NCBI RefSeq assembly: GCF_900155965.1
Contig: NZ_FTMG01000007.1
Coordinates: 124,001 to 188,000, forward strand
Reading direction: 5' to 3'
Source of the DNA: Mucilaginibacter lappiensis
Lineage (GTDB): Bacteria; Bacteroidota; Bacteroidia; Sphingobacteriales; Sphingobacteriaceae
DNA length: 64,000 nucleotides
Shown here in pieces: positions 33,086-41,222 of the stretch. Each line of letters begins with the position of its first letter. Positions within the stretch are counted from its first letter, which is position 1. Under the pieces are notes generated by a model, which worked only from the letters and a program-made list of their open reading frames with translations, was not told the origin of the DNA and made no database searches. A program made the position numbers and the translations under genes.

Positions 33086-34885
33086 ACCAGGGAGGGTTAT
33101 CAGTTTTTGAATCTTCTCCAGCAATTCGTCGGGTTTAAATGGTTTTGATACATAATCATTCATCCCCACCCTAAATACCCTATCCTTAATATCAACCAGG
33201 GCCGAGGCCGTTAGTGCAATGATGGGGATCCTTGCCTTTTTAGGGTCGGCCATTTTCCTGATCTCCTGAGTTGCATCAAACCCGTTCATTACCGGCATCT
33301 GCAGATCCATCAGTATAATATCAAAATTACCATACTGCATAAATTCAACCGCGCGTTCACCATTTTCGGCAATAGTGGGTATTATTTTCCATTTTGATAG
33401 CAGCTTCTTCATCAGCATAACATTCACCATGTTATCTTCGGCAATAAGCACTTTCAGGCTTTTCAAACCTTCTTCTTCAGCTGTTTCTGCTTGTTTACCC
33501 ATGCCTGCAGCAATCACTTCTGTTGATACGGAGAGTTCCATATTAAATAAAAACTCAGATCCTTCACCAATTTTACTGATCGCCTCAATATGGGTGCCTT
33601 GCAATTCAAGCAGGCGTTTTACAATGGCCAAACCAAGCCCGGTACCTCCATACTCACGTGTGGTAGCTAATGACTCCTGGGTGAACGGTTCAAAGATATT
33701 TTTCAGGCTGCTGTCTTTGATACCTATACCGGTATCTTTTATCGAAAACCTTACCGTAAGATTGTTATGCCTATCCTCCTGGCTGGTAACACTCACCCAC
33801 ACATTGCCCTTAGGGGTAAACTTTATAGCATTATTAACCAGGTTAAAAACCACCTGGGTGATACGGGTTGGATCACCAAAAAAAACTTTATTTTTCAGCG
33901 CATTGTCAACAGTAAGGGTAAACTGCAGGCCTTTTTCATGGGCCTTTAACATCTGCCCGCCACAAATATTATACATCAGTTCAACCAGGTCAAAACGAAC
34001 ATTTTCAAATACCAGTTTCCCGGATTCAATTTTGTTAAAATCGAGCACATCATTTACAATGGCCAGCAGGTTATTTGCCGAAAATTTCAATATTTCCAGG
34101 TTCTCCTTTTGCTCGGGCCTTGGGCTGCCCATCATCAATAAGTTGCTCATACCAATCACTGCATTTAATGGGGTACGAATCTCATGCGACATGGTTGACA
34201 GAAACTCTGATTGGACATGTGCCGATTTCTCGGCCTTCTCAATTGCCTTTTCTAATTTCTGATTCAGCGCCTTTTGCTTGTAAGCACTTTCTTTCAGCTG
34301 TTTCAAATTTTTTATAAACGCGTTATATAGGTGGCTGTGAATAAAAATGAGTAATATAAAATTAGCAAACAGACTAATCACAATAGTTGATTGATCTATC
34401 TTATCGGGCTTTATACGTATTACATAACTGTAATTGTGCTCGATAAACAAAAAAAGCAGTATAGGTATTGTGTTAAGCAGTGAATAGATCAATCCCCACT
34501 TTTGACCCAGCATGTAATAGCTGAATACAATTACGATAATAACCACCTGCACCGTAACTATATTGATGCTTTGCAACGATATGTATACAATACTTACATT
34601 AAGCAAAGTACCCACAATGAGCAACACGTGCGATATACTAAGCCAGTTTGGTTTGTAGGTTAGAGCCTTAAATAATACGATGATGCTGAACATCAAAAAT
34701 AAAGAAGTGTAGGCCAGCATCATCTGCCCCTGGAAGTAAACACTGGTTAATAATGCAGCAGAAGCCACAAACACCAGAAAGAAACCATAATATAATAAAC
34801 GTATACGCGCCTGATCAAGAACGGATTGTTCCTTTGAAAGGATTTTGTAGATAGAGAAGTTAAAAAAACTTGCTTTTTGGCACAT
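33050..34885 (-). CDS. Hybrid sensor histidine kinase/response regulator
   Basis: 611 residues. The N-terminal ~200 residues form six or seven transmembrane helices with no large periplasmic domain, then a short coiled coil (about 200-225). HisKA has EFLSTMSHEIRTPLNAVIGMS with phospho-His234; HATPase has VVFNLVNNAIKFTP, SIKDTGIGI and GGTGLGLAIVKRLLE. A receiver domain follows (about 475-600) with acceptor Asp527 (ILMDLQMPVMNG) and the LTASA and SKPFKP switch residues. No HPt domain, so phosphate must pass to a separate protein. Located downstream of valS on the same strand across a strong palindrome. Confidence 0.9.
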   Translation of the reverse strand: MCQKASFFNFSIYKILSKEQSVLDQARIRLLYYGFFLVFVASAALLTSVYFQGQMMLAYTSLFLMFSIIVLFKALTYKPNWLSISHVLLIVGTLLNVSIVYISLQSINIVTVQVVIIVIVFSYYMLGQKWGLIYSLLNTIPILLFLFIEHNYSYVIRIKPDKIDQSTIVISLFANFILLIFIHSHLYNAFIKNLKQLKESAYKQKALNQKLEKAIEKAEKSAHVQSEFLSTMSHEIRTPLNAVIGMSNLLMMGSPRPEQKENLEILKFSANNLLAIVNDVLDFNKIESGKLVFENVRFDLVELMYNICGGQMLKAHEKGLQFTLTVDNALKNKVFFGDPTRITQVVFNLVNNAIKFTPKGNVWVSVTSQEDRHNNLTVRFSIKDTGIGIKDSSLKNIFEPFTQESLATTREYGGTGLGLAIVKRLLELQGTHIEAISKIGEGSEFLFNMELSVSTEVIAAGMGKQAETAEEEGLKSLKVLIAEDNMVNVMLMKKLLSKWKIIPTIAENGERAVEFMQYGNFDIILMDLQMPVMNGFDATQEIRKMADPKKARIPIIALTASALVDIKDRVFRVGMNDYVSKPFKPDELLEKIQKLITLPGLNSSGISGHVL

Positions 34886-34911
34886 ACTCGAACGGCAAAC
34901 ACCTTATTAAT

Positions 34912-34948
34912 GCTTAAGCTAACCGGGGTAATACCCGTTAGCTTAAGC
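34912..34948. other. Perfect 12-bp-arm hairpin between valS and kinase gene
   Basis: GCTTAAGCTAAC ... GTTAGCTTAAGC with a 13-nt loop, in the 89-nt gap. There is no T-run on either strand, so it is not a classical terminator. It could be a processing or mRNA stabilising hairpin, or an operator. Confidence 0.6.
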
Positions 34949-34974
34949 TGTTTGCAGCGACCTTTTATATGCAA

Positions 34975-37626
34975 TTAACCAGCCAAATCATCAAGCCCTT
35001 TTTGGATGATCTGTAATTTGGCTTCGGCATCAGCTTTTTTACGCTGTTCAATATCAATAATTTCGGGTTTGGCATTGCTCATAAAACGTTCGTTATTCAG
35101 CTTTGCATTTACCGATTTTAAAAATCCTAAAAGATATTCCTTCTCTTTTTCCAGTCTTTCACGTTCTGCTACCGGATCAATTTCCTCCTGAAAAGGAACG
35201 AAAAACTCATCTGTTGAAGCTAAAAAGCTGATGGCCCCATTCACTTTATCCTTAACTTCCGAAAACTGGCTTATATTTCCAAGTCGGGCTATTATTGCCT
35301 CATATTCCAGATAATTTATACCAGAATTGGCTTTTACAAAAAGCTCAAGCGGCTCTTTGTCAGCAATGTGTTTTGTTTTGCGGGTATTCCGTATGGCGGC
35401 AATAACTTCCTTCACCGTTTCAACCTCAGTCAATAGCCGTGCATTAATTTCCCCAATAATTGGCAATTGTGCAACAATACAACATTCCTTTTCGGCACGT
35501 TCGCCAAACAGTTCATCATGCCATAATTCCTCGGTCAGGAAAGGCATAAACGGATGCAAAACTTTTAATATATTTTCAAAGAATTGTATGGTAGCGGTGT
35601 AAGTAGCCCGGTCAATTGGGTGCTGGTAAACCGGTTTGATCATTTCCAGGTACCAGGCGCAAAAATCGTCCCATACCAGTTTGTAGGTGGCCATTAAAGC
35701 TTCAGACAAACGGTACTGTGCAAAATTATCTTCTATTTCGCCCAATGCCTGGTCAAAACGGTTTGCAAACCATTCTATAGCTATAGTATTTGGATTGGCA
35801 AGCGTGTCATCAACCTCCCAGCCTTTTACCAGCTTAAACGCGTTCCATATTTTATTGGCGAATCCACTGCCTTGTTTACAGTAGCTTTCATCAAACATCA
35901 AATCGTTACCGGCAGGCGAGCAAAGCAGCATACCAACACGAACACCATCGGCTCCGTAAGTTTCGATCAGATCGAGCGGGTTGGGCGAGTTACCTAAGGA
36001 TTTAGACATTTTACGACCCAGTTTATCCCTTACTATACCAGTAAGGTACACATTTTTAAAAGGCACCTCACCCCTGAACTCGTGCCCGGCCATGATCATC
36101 CTGGCTACCCAGAAAAACAAGATCTCGGGCGCAGTTACCAGGTCGTTAGTTGGGTAATAATAGTTGATATCGGCATTATTCGGATCTTTAAATCCACCAA
36201 ATACTGATATGGGCCATAACCATGATGAAAACCAGGTATCAACCACATCGGGGTCCTGGGTCAGGTCCTGACTTGTGAGTGCCGGATTTTTGAGTTTGGC
36301 TTCAACCAATGCTTCTTCGGCGTTTTTAGCAATAACAAATTCGCCGTTTGGCAAATACCAGGCTGGGATCTGTTGTCCCCACCATAACTGGCGACTGATA
36401 TTCCAATCCCTTACATTCTCCATCCAATGACGGTAGGTATTGATAAATTTATCAGGTATTAGCTTAATCTCACCATTCAGTACATAATCCAAGGCGGGTT
36501 TGGCCATCTCGCCCATTTTGCAAAACCATTGCATAGATAGTTTTGGCTCGATAACCGCATCTGTACGTTCCGAAAAACCGATCTGCGATTTATAGTCCTC
36601 TACTTTTTCCAATGCGCCAGCTTCTTCCAACAATACGGCTATTTTTTTACGGGCCGCAAAACGATCAACGCCAATTAATATTTGCGCTTTTTCGTTCAGC
36701 GTACCATCGTCATTTAAAATATCAATAACCGGTAAGTTATGTTTTTGACCCAGTTCATAGTCATTCAGATCATGCGCCGGGGTAACTTTTAAACAGCCGG
36801 TACCAAAATCCATAGTCACGTATTCGTCCAGGATAACCGGTATCTCACGGTTAATCAGCGGGATAAATACTTTTTTTCCATGCAGGTGTACGTACCGTTC
36901 GTCATTCGGGTTGATACAGATAGCCGCATCAGCCATAATGGTTTCCGGACGGGTGGTAGCAATGGTGAGGTAATTGCCGGTTGCTTCACCCGAACCTGGT
37001 AACTCGCCACCCGAAACTGCGTAGCGTATATAATACAGCTTCTGGTTAACCTCCTTACGGATAACTTCCTCGTCAGATACAGCGGTTTTACTTTGTGGGT
37101 CCCAGTTCACCATGCGGATACCACGGTATATCAGGCCTTTTTTATAAAGATGAATGAAAGTATCTATTACCGCTTCGGACATATCCTCGTCCATCGTGAA
37201 TTTGGTACGGCTCCAATCGCAGGATGCTCCTAACTTTTTAAGTTGTTCCAGGATGATGCCGCCATATTTCTCTTTCCACTCCCAGGCATAAGCCAAAAAT
37301 TCGGGGCGGGTCAAATCTGTTTTGCTGATGCCGCGCTCTTTGAGCATGGCCACCACCTTAGCTTCGGTAGCTATACTGGCGTGGTCGGTTCCGGGAACCC
37401 AGCAGGCATTTTTACCTTTCATACGGGCTCGGCGAACCAACACATCCTGTATGGTATTGTTCAACATATGCCCCATGTGCAAAACCCCGGTAACATTGGG
37501 TGGCGGAATGACTATGGTATAAGGCTCGCGCTCATCAGGCACCGATTTAAAAAAATCGTGCTTTAACCAGTAACTATACCACTTCTCTTCGGTTTCTTTG
37601 GGCAAATATGTTTTAGAAATACTCAT
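34975..37626 (-). CDS. valS: Valyl-tRNA synthetase
   Basis: 883 residues from the ATG at 37626; an upstream TTG would add three residues but the family N-terminus begins SKTYLP. Class I synthetase motifs are intact: VTGVLHMGHMLN (HIGH motif, residues 50-53 HMGH) and GRKMSKSLGNSP (KMSKS). The valine-type CP1 editing domain lies between (TIATTRPETIMADAAICI). The C-terminal coiled coil (EERERLEKEKEYLLGFLKSV-like) is present. It charges tRNA-Val and clears misactivated threonine. Essential housekeeping gene; length is normal. Confidence 0.97.
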   Translation of the reverse strand: MSISKTYLPKETEEKWYSYWLKHDFFKSVPDEREPYTIVIPPPNVTGVLHMGHMLNNTIQDVLVRRARMKGKNACWVPGTDHASIATEAKVVAMLKERGISKTDLTRPEFLAYAWEWKEKYGGIILEQLKKLGASCDWSRTKFTMDEDMSEAVIDTFIHLYKKGLIYRGIRMVNWDPQSKTAVSDEEVIRKEVNQKLYYIRYAVSGGELPGSGEATGNYLTIATTRPETIMADAAICINPNDERYVHLHGKKVFIPLINREIPVILDEYVTMDFGTGCLKVTPAHDLNDYELGQKHNLPVIDILNDDGTLNEKAQILIGVDRFAARKKIAVLLEEAGALEKVEDYKSQIGFSERTDAVIEPKLSMQWFCKMGEMAKPALDYVLNGEIKLIPDKFINTYRHWMENVRDWNISRQLWWGQQIPAWYLPNGEFVIAKNAEEALVEAKLKNPALTSQDLTQDPDVVDTWFSSWLWPISVFGGFKDPNNADINYYYPTNDLVTAPEILFFWVARMIMAGHEFRGEVPFKNVYLTGIVRDKLGRKMSKSLGNSPNPLDLIETYGADGVRVGMLLCSPAGNDLMFDESYCKQGSGFANKIWNAFKLVKGWEVDDTLANPNTIAIEWFANRFDQALGEIEDNFAQYRLSEALMATYKLVWDDFCAWYLEMIKPVYQHPIDRATYTATIQFFENILKVLHPFMPFLTEELWHDELFGERAEKECCIVAQLPIIGEINARLLTEVETVKEVIAAIRNTRKTKHIADKEPLELFVKANSGINYLEYEAIIARLGNISQFSEVKDKVNGAISFLASTDEFFVPFQEEIDPVAERERLEKEKEYLLGFLKSVNAKLNNERFMSNAKPEIIDIEQRKKADAEAKLQIIQKGLDDLAG

Positions 37627-38013
37627 AACGCGCAAAAATAGGGATTTACGCGCTTAGTTCATAGTCGATAGTTCATGGATAATTACTGCTGCATTTTGAC
37701 CGGCAAAATGTTAAACAAATACTTTTTAAAGTTTTATTTTAACACTTTTTTGCATTAAAACAGGGCAAAAACACATCAAAAACACTCGAAAACTCAGTCA
37801 AAACCATCGATTTTAACACTTTTTAACAAATTTTAACACGGTTTTGACAGGTTTAAGAAGTATTAAATAATTGACTATCAAATAACTACATACCAAATGG
37901 TTGGTTTTGGGGTCTTATTTCCCTTTAACTAAACAGCCCGATTCTCTCCTTTTGAGAGAACCGGGCTGTGGTATATACAAATATAAGCAATAAAGTCTGG
38001 AGTAGAAAACGTA
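37627..38013. other. 387-bp intergenic region with repeated TTTTAACA words and a terminator
   Basis: No gene. Between 37725 and 37860 the words TTTTAACAC, TTTTTAACA and AAAACAC recur; TTTTAACACTTTTT occurs twice, about 76 bp apart. Near 37655 the words GTTCATAG/GTTCATGG echo the inverted repeat at 45200. The right end holds the isochorismatase terminator. Confidence 0.55.
37932..37971 (-). terminator. Terminator after isochorismatase-like gene
   Basis: ACAGCCCGATTCTCTC ... GAGAGAACCGGGCTGT stem (one mismatch) with a short CTTTT-type loop; on the minus strand it is followed by TTTAGTT. It lies about 40 nt past the stop. Confidence 0.75.
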
Positions 38014-38571
38014 CTACGCAACATGCCATTCTTCCACCGTGAGCACATCAGCCTGGCGCGGAAAAACTTTGGTAGTGAGTACTCGGTGCACTTCCTCGTC
38101 ACCATCGGCGCAGCAATCACTCAGTACGGTTAAGCGATAATCTTTATCAGCAGCTTCGCGCAGGGTTGATAAAACTACACCGCTGGTAGATACACCGGCA
38201 AGCACCAGATGCTGAGCGCCATAAGCCCGCAGGATAACTTCCAAATCGCTGCCGGTAAATGCGCTGAAACGCCGTTTGGTAACCACAACTTCATCAGCCT
38301 GCGGTTTTAAATCGTTATGAATCTGCATAAATTCATCCATGTTAACGCTTGATAACCGTTCTTTACTGGCGGCGAAAGATTTATTGTTTGAGCCCACTTC
38401 AGGCATGCCTTTCCTGAAACCAACTACCACGTAAATAACCGGAATTTTCTGTTCGCGTGCTTTCGCAATAGCTTTGGCTGTAGTTTTCAGAATATCTGCC
38501 GACAGCATGGCTACTATGCCCGCCTGCATATCCATAACCAACAGGGCGGTGTTTGTTTTATTTTGTTCCAT
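38014..38571 (-). CDS. Isochorismatase-family protein lacking the usual cysteine
   Basis: 185 residues, isochorismatase/cysteine hydrolase fold. Asp14 (LLVMDMQAG) and Lys99 (VVTKRRFSAF) of the catalytic triad are present. The third position, normally Cys in GVxTxxCV, is Val132 here (AGVSTSGVVLSTLREA), so it cannot act as a cysteine amidohydrolase. Isochorismatases proper also lack this Cys, and the TSGVV version is, from memory, frequent in uncharacterised members. Last gene of the TetR-MFS-small membrane protein operon. Confidence 0.82.
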   Translation of the reverse strand: MEQNKTNTALLVMDMQAGIVAMLSADILKTTAKAIAKAREQKIPVIYVVVGFRKGMPEVGSNNKSFAASKERLSSVNMDEFMQIHNDLKPQADEVVVTKRRFSAFTGSDLEVILRAYGAQHLVLAGVSTSGVVLSTLREAADKDYRLTVLSDCCADGDEEVHRVLTTKVFPRQADVLTVEEWHVA

Positions 38572-38601
38572 TTTTTGTTTTTATGATGATTAATTTTCTG
38601 A

Positions 38602-38910
38602 TTAAATCTTGTCCTTATGCACAAAGTTCATCGCCCCAAAAATACTCATACAGCCAAAGCCGATAAAGCAGATCAGGACAGATAGACTGTCATCAACAGA
38701 TACTTTAGCCCCCCTGAAAAGCAGGTAAGCTACTGCTAAATTAAACAGGGCCCATAATACGTTCACCAGCGGGGTTGATAAGCCTTTCCCTGGCGGTTTG
38801 GCAAAAGGCGTAGGAAAGTGATCACCGGCGATGCCTTTAATAAAATGCGGAACGAAATTGGCCAGGAACATACCTGCCCAAAAACCGCCGAAATAATGAT
38901 ACCATTGCAT
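38602..38910 (-). CDS. Small membrane protein of unknown function
   Basis: 102 residues from the ATG at 38910 (MQWYHYFGGFWAGMFLANFV); the longer open frame runs into the MFS gene and is not believed. Three hydrophobic segments: about 9-28, 48-66 and 77-95. An internal HFPTPFAKPPGKGLS loop is hydrophilic. I do not recognise a named family beyond a general resemblance to small Bacteroidota membrane proteins. It lies 17 nt after the MFS gene stop and 30 nt before the isochorismatase-like gene, so it belongs to that operon. Confidence 0.7.
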   Translation of the reverse strand: MQWYHYFGGFWAGMFLANFVPHFIKGIAGDHFPTPFAKPPGKGLSTPLVNVLWALFNLAVAYLLFRGAKVSVDDSLSVLICFIGFGCMSIFGAMNFVHKDKI

Positions 38911-38927
38911 ACTAAATAGTTTAATGA

Positions 38928-40193
38928 TTAAATAATTGAATGATTTTTTTCTTTTAACTCCTGCCGGTCGCTCTTTAAAATTACAGAAAAGCAAACCGCA
39001 ATAACAAGTGCCGCTATACCCTGGCAAAGCATGGTTAACGGCGCGCCTAATTTTTGAGAAATGGTACCAATAAGCAAACTGCCCAGCGGTATCATTCCAA
39101 AATAGGCCATGGCCACAAAACTCATTACCCGGCCGCGCATATTGGCAGCTGCTTCCATTTGGATAATAGTAATACTGGTTGACATCGGTGTAATTGATCC
39201 CAGTCCCAATATAACCGCACACGGCAGCGCCAAGGCAAAATAACTTGTTCGGGAAAACAAGATGAGTCCCATACCTAATGTGGCAATACTTAGTATCAAT
39301 ACCATCTTTAAATTAATGCCTTTTTTTGCCGAGGCCAGTAAGAAACTGCCAATAAGCGCTCCTAAACCAATGCAGCCGCTGATATACCCATAGGTGGCAG
39401 CATTGCCCTTAAAAATAACTTTGGCAAAAACCGGCTCCATGGTATCATAAGGCAAAATCAGCAGGCTTAAACAGAGCATCAGCAGGATAAGCATACTAAT
39501 AGCGGGAGTTTGTTTCAGATACTTCAGGCCCTCTGCCAATTCGGAGGTAACCTTTTTCTTAACGGCGGGCAGTTTAAACTCCGGAAACTTCATCAACAGC
39601 AGGGATATAATCACCGCTATAAAACTCACCGCATTAACAACAAAGCAAACACCTGCACCAAATTTCTGCAAAACCATACCGGATAAAGCCGGGCCAATAA
39701 GCCGGGCCAAGTTGACCATAGCCGAATTGAGAGAGATAGCATTTGCCAGATCGGCCTTGTCATCTACCATTTCATGTACCATTGGCTGCCGTGCGGGCAC
39801 GTCAAAGGCATTGATAGTGCCCAATATGGCGCTAAGGGTTAGCATTTCCCAAATAACATAATGGTTGGTTAAAATGAGTGCCGCCAGCAGTATGGCCTGT
39901 ATCATGGAGGCGGTTTGGGTGACCAGCAGTATTTTATACCGGGGATAACGATCGGCGATTACGCCACCAAACAGCGAAAATAAAAATGCAGGAAACTGCT
40001 GTGCAAAAACAGCAAAACCAATCATGGAGGCCGAATGTGTAAGCGAATAAATAACCCAGATCACCGCTGTGCGCTGCATCCAGGTACCGATTTGGGAAAT
40101 GGACTGCCCGGTAAAAAACAAGGAATAATTACGGTTGCGAAAAGCGCGGAAGGTGTGTTCGTTTTTATTTTTCTTTTGGACGTTATTTGTCAT
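38928..40193 (-). CDS. MFS transporter (EntS/MFS_3-like)
   Basis: 421 residues with about 12 transmembrane segments. The N-terminal FRNRNYSLFFTGQSISQIGTWMQRTAVIW and the GVIADRYPRYKILLVTQTASM loop (the MFS signature between helices 2 and 3) place it with the EntS/MFS_3-type drug or siderophore exporters. AFDVPARQPMVHEMVD is also typical of that subfamily. It follows the TetR gene by 25 nt, a common arrangement for a repressor controlling its own efflux pump. Confidence 0.88.
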   Translation of the reverse strand: MTNNVQKKNKNEHTFRAFRNRNYSLFFTGQSISQIGTWMQRTAVIWVIYSLTHSASMIGFAVFAQQFPAFLFSLFGGVIADRYPRYKILLVTQTASMIQAILLAALILTNHYVIWEMLTLSAILGTINAFDVPARQPMVHEMVDDKADLANAISLNSAMVNLARLIGPALSGMVLQKFGAGVCFVVNAVSFIAVIISLLLMKFPEFKLPAVKKKVTSELAEGLKYLKQTPAISMLILLMLCLSLLILPYDTMEPVFAKVIFKGNAATYGYISGCIGLGALIGSFLLASAKKGINLKMVLILSIATLGMGLILFSRTSYFALALPCAVILGLGSITPMSTSITIIQMEAAANMRGRVMSFVAMAYFGMIPLGSLLIGTISQKLGAPLTMLCQGIAALVIAVCFSVILKSDRQELKEKNHSII

Positions 40194-40218
40194 TTTGTCG
40201 AAAATAGAGTAAAAAAAT

Positions 40219-40836
40219 TTAGTTCTTCAGCCCGTATAGGGCCATTCGGGTAAACATATCTACCGCGGGCTCAACTTTTGCCGGATCATTTTCTAATTCC
40301 AGTTCACGCTTGAATCCGCGCAGGCTGCTCAACAGCACCATAATGAACACATCCAATTCCTGATCCGGCATTTTACGCAGTTCGCCTTTGTTCACACCAT
40401 CCGTAAGCAATTGCTTCATCAAAGCACTTTCCTGCCGAACGATCAGATAATGAAGAGCAATCTTAGTTTTCTGGAATTCAGATAAGGCATTGGCATCCAT
40501 ACCTACGTCAAGCGATTTAAAAAAAGCTCCTTTTTCACGAAGTATTTCAATTTTGGTCAAAAAGAAGGCCCGAAGCTTTTGTTCGAGGCCTGATGCCTGA
40601 CTGGTAGCGTGGGTCATCGCGGCCAGCATTTCGCGAACCTCTATATGGACAACCGCGTCAAAAATTTCGTCCTTACTTTTATAGTAATAATAAAGGGAGC
40701 TCCGGCCCTTGCCGATGGCCTTGGCAACATCATCCATCGTAACTTTAGCCAGGCCATACACCTGAAACAGGCGTTTAGCCGCAGCCAGGATCTGTTGCTG
40801 CATGAAATCTTCTTTGGTGGAAATACTTGCCGACAT
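40219..40836 (-). CDS. TetR/AcrR family regulator of the MFS operon
   Basis: 205 residues. HTH at about residues 12-58 (QQQILAAAKRLFQVYG, then TMDDVAKAIGKGRSSLYYYYKSKDEIFDAVV). The C-terminal half is helical with no clear subfamily. First gene of the operon TetR-MFS-membrane protein-isochorismatase; autoregulation and control of the pump are likely. The start chosen gives MSASISTKED; a later ATG (MQQQILAA) is also possible. Confidence 0.88.
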   Translation of the reverse strand: MSASISTKEDFMQQQILAAAKRLFQVYGLAKVTMDDVAKAIGKGRSSLYYYYKSKDEIFDAVVHIEVREMLAAMTHATSQASGLEQKLRAFFLTKIEILREKGAFFKSLDVGMDANALSEFQKTKIALHYLIVRQESALMKQLLTDGVNKGELRKMPDQELDVFIMVLLSSLRGFKRELELENDPAKVEPAVDMFTRMALYGLKN

Positions 40837-41222
40837 ACGGGATAAATTTTAACAAGGCAAAGGTAAGCATTTTTAGACATTTTAACAAAAAATGTTTAAT
40901 TGTTTTATTTCAACTCATAAATAGTCAAAAGTCGAAAGTCCTGAGTCTGAAGTTAGGAAAAAGTTGGCCGTTAACTTAGGGCTTATGACTAAAGGTTTTC
41001 GGCTTAACGGTATTATATCACAATAATTTTACAAAAGGGGCGTTTTTTACAGGAACAACCTTAACAGCTGTGAAATCAATGGACTTACATCGCGTTTGGC
41101 TTGATATCCTGAAAAAATCAAAGCTTTCCTTTTTTATAAACTGGTTTAACCGCTAAGTATTTTTTATAAGCCGGTTTGCTCATATCTGCTATAATTCATT
41201 AACTTTAATTTTTAAATATAAC
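40837..41222. other. 386-bp divergent intergenic region
   Basis: Between the TetR gene and the M13 peptidase. Contains repeated AGTC words (AGTCAAAAGTCGAAAGTC at 40924-40941) of the kind seen in other intergenic regions. The last 60 nt before the peptidase are AT-rich. No exact -7 element, RNA gene or other feature was recognised. Confidence 0.5.

Noticed and set aside
38911..39222. N-terminal extension of the small membrane protein
   Set aside because: The extra 104 residues overlap the MFS gene out of frame; the ATG at 38910 gives a natural membrane-protein start.
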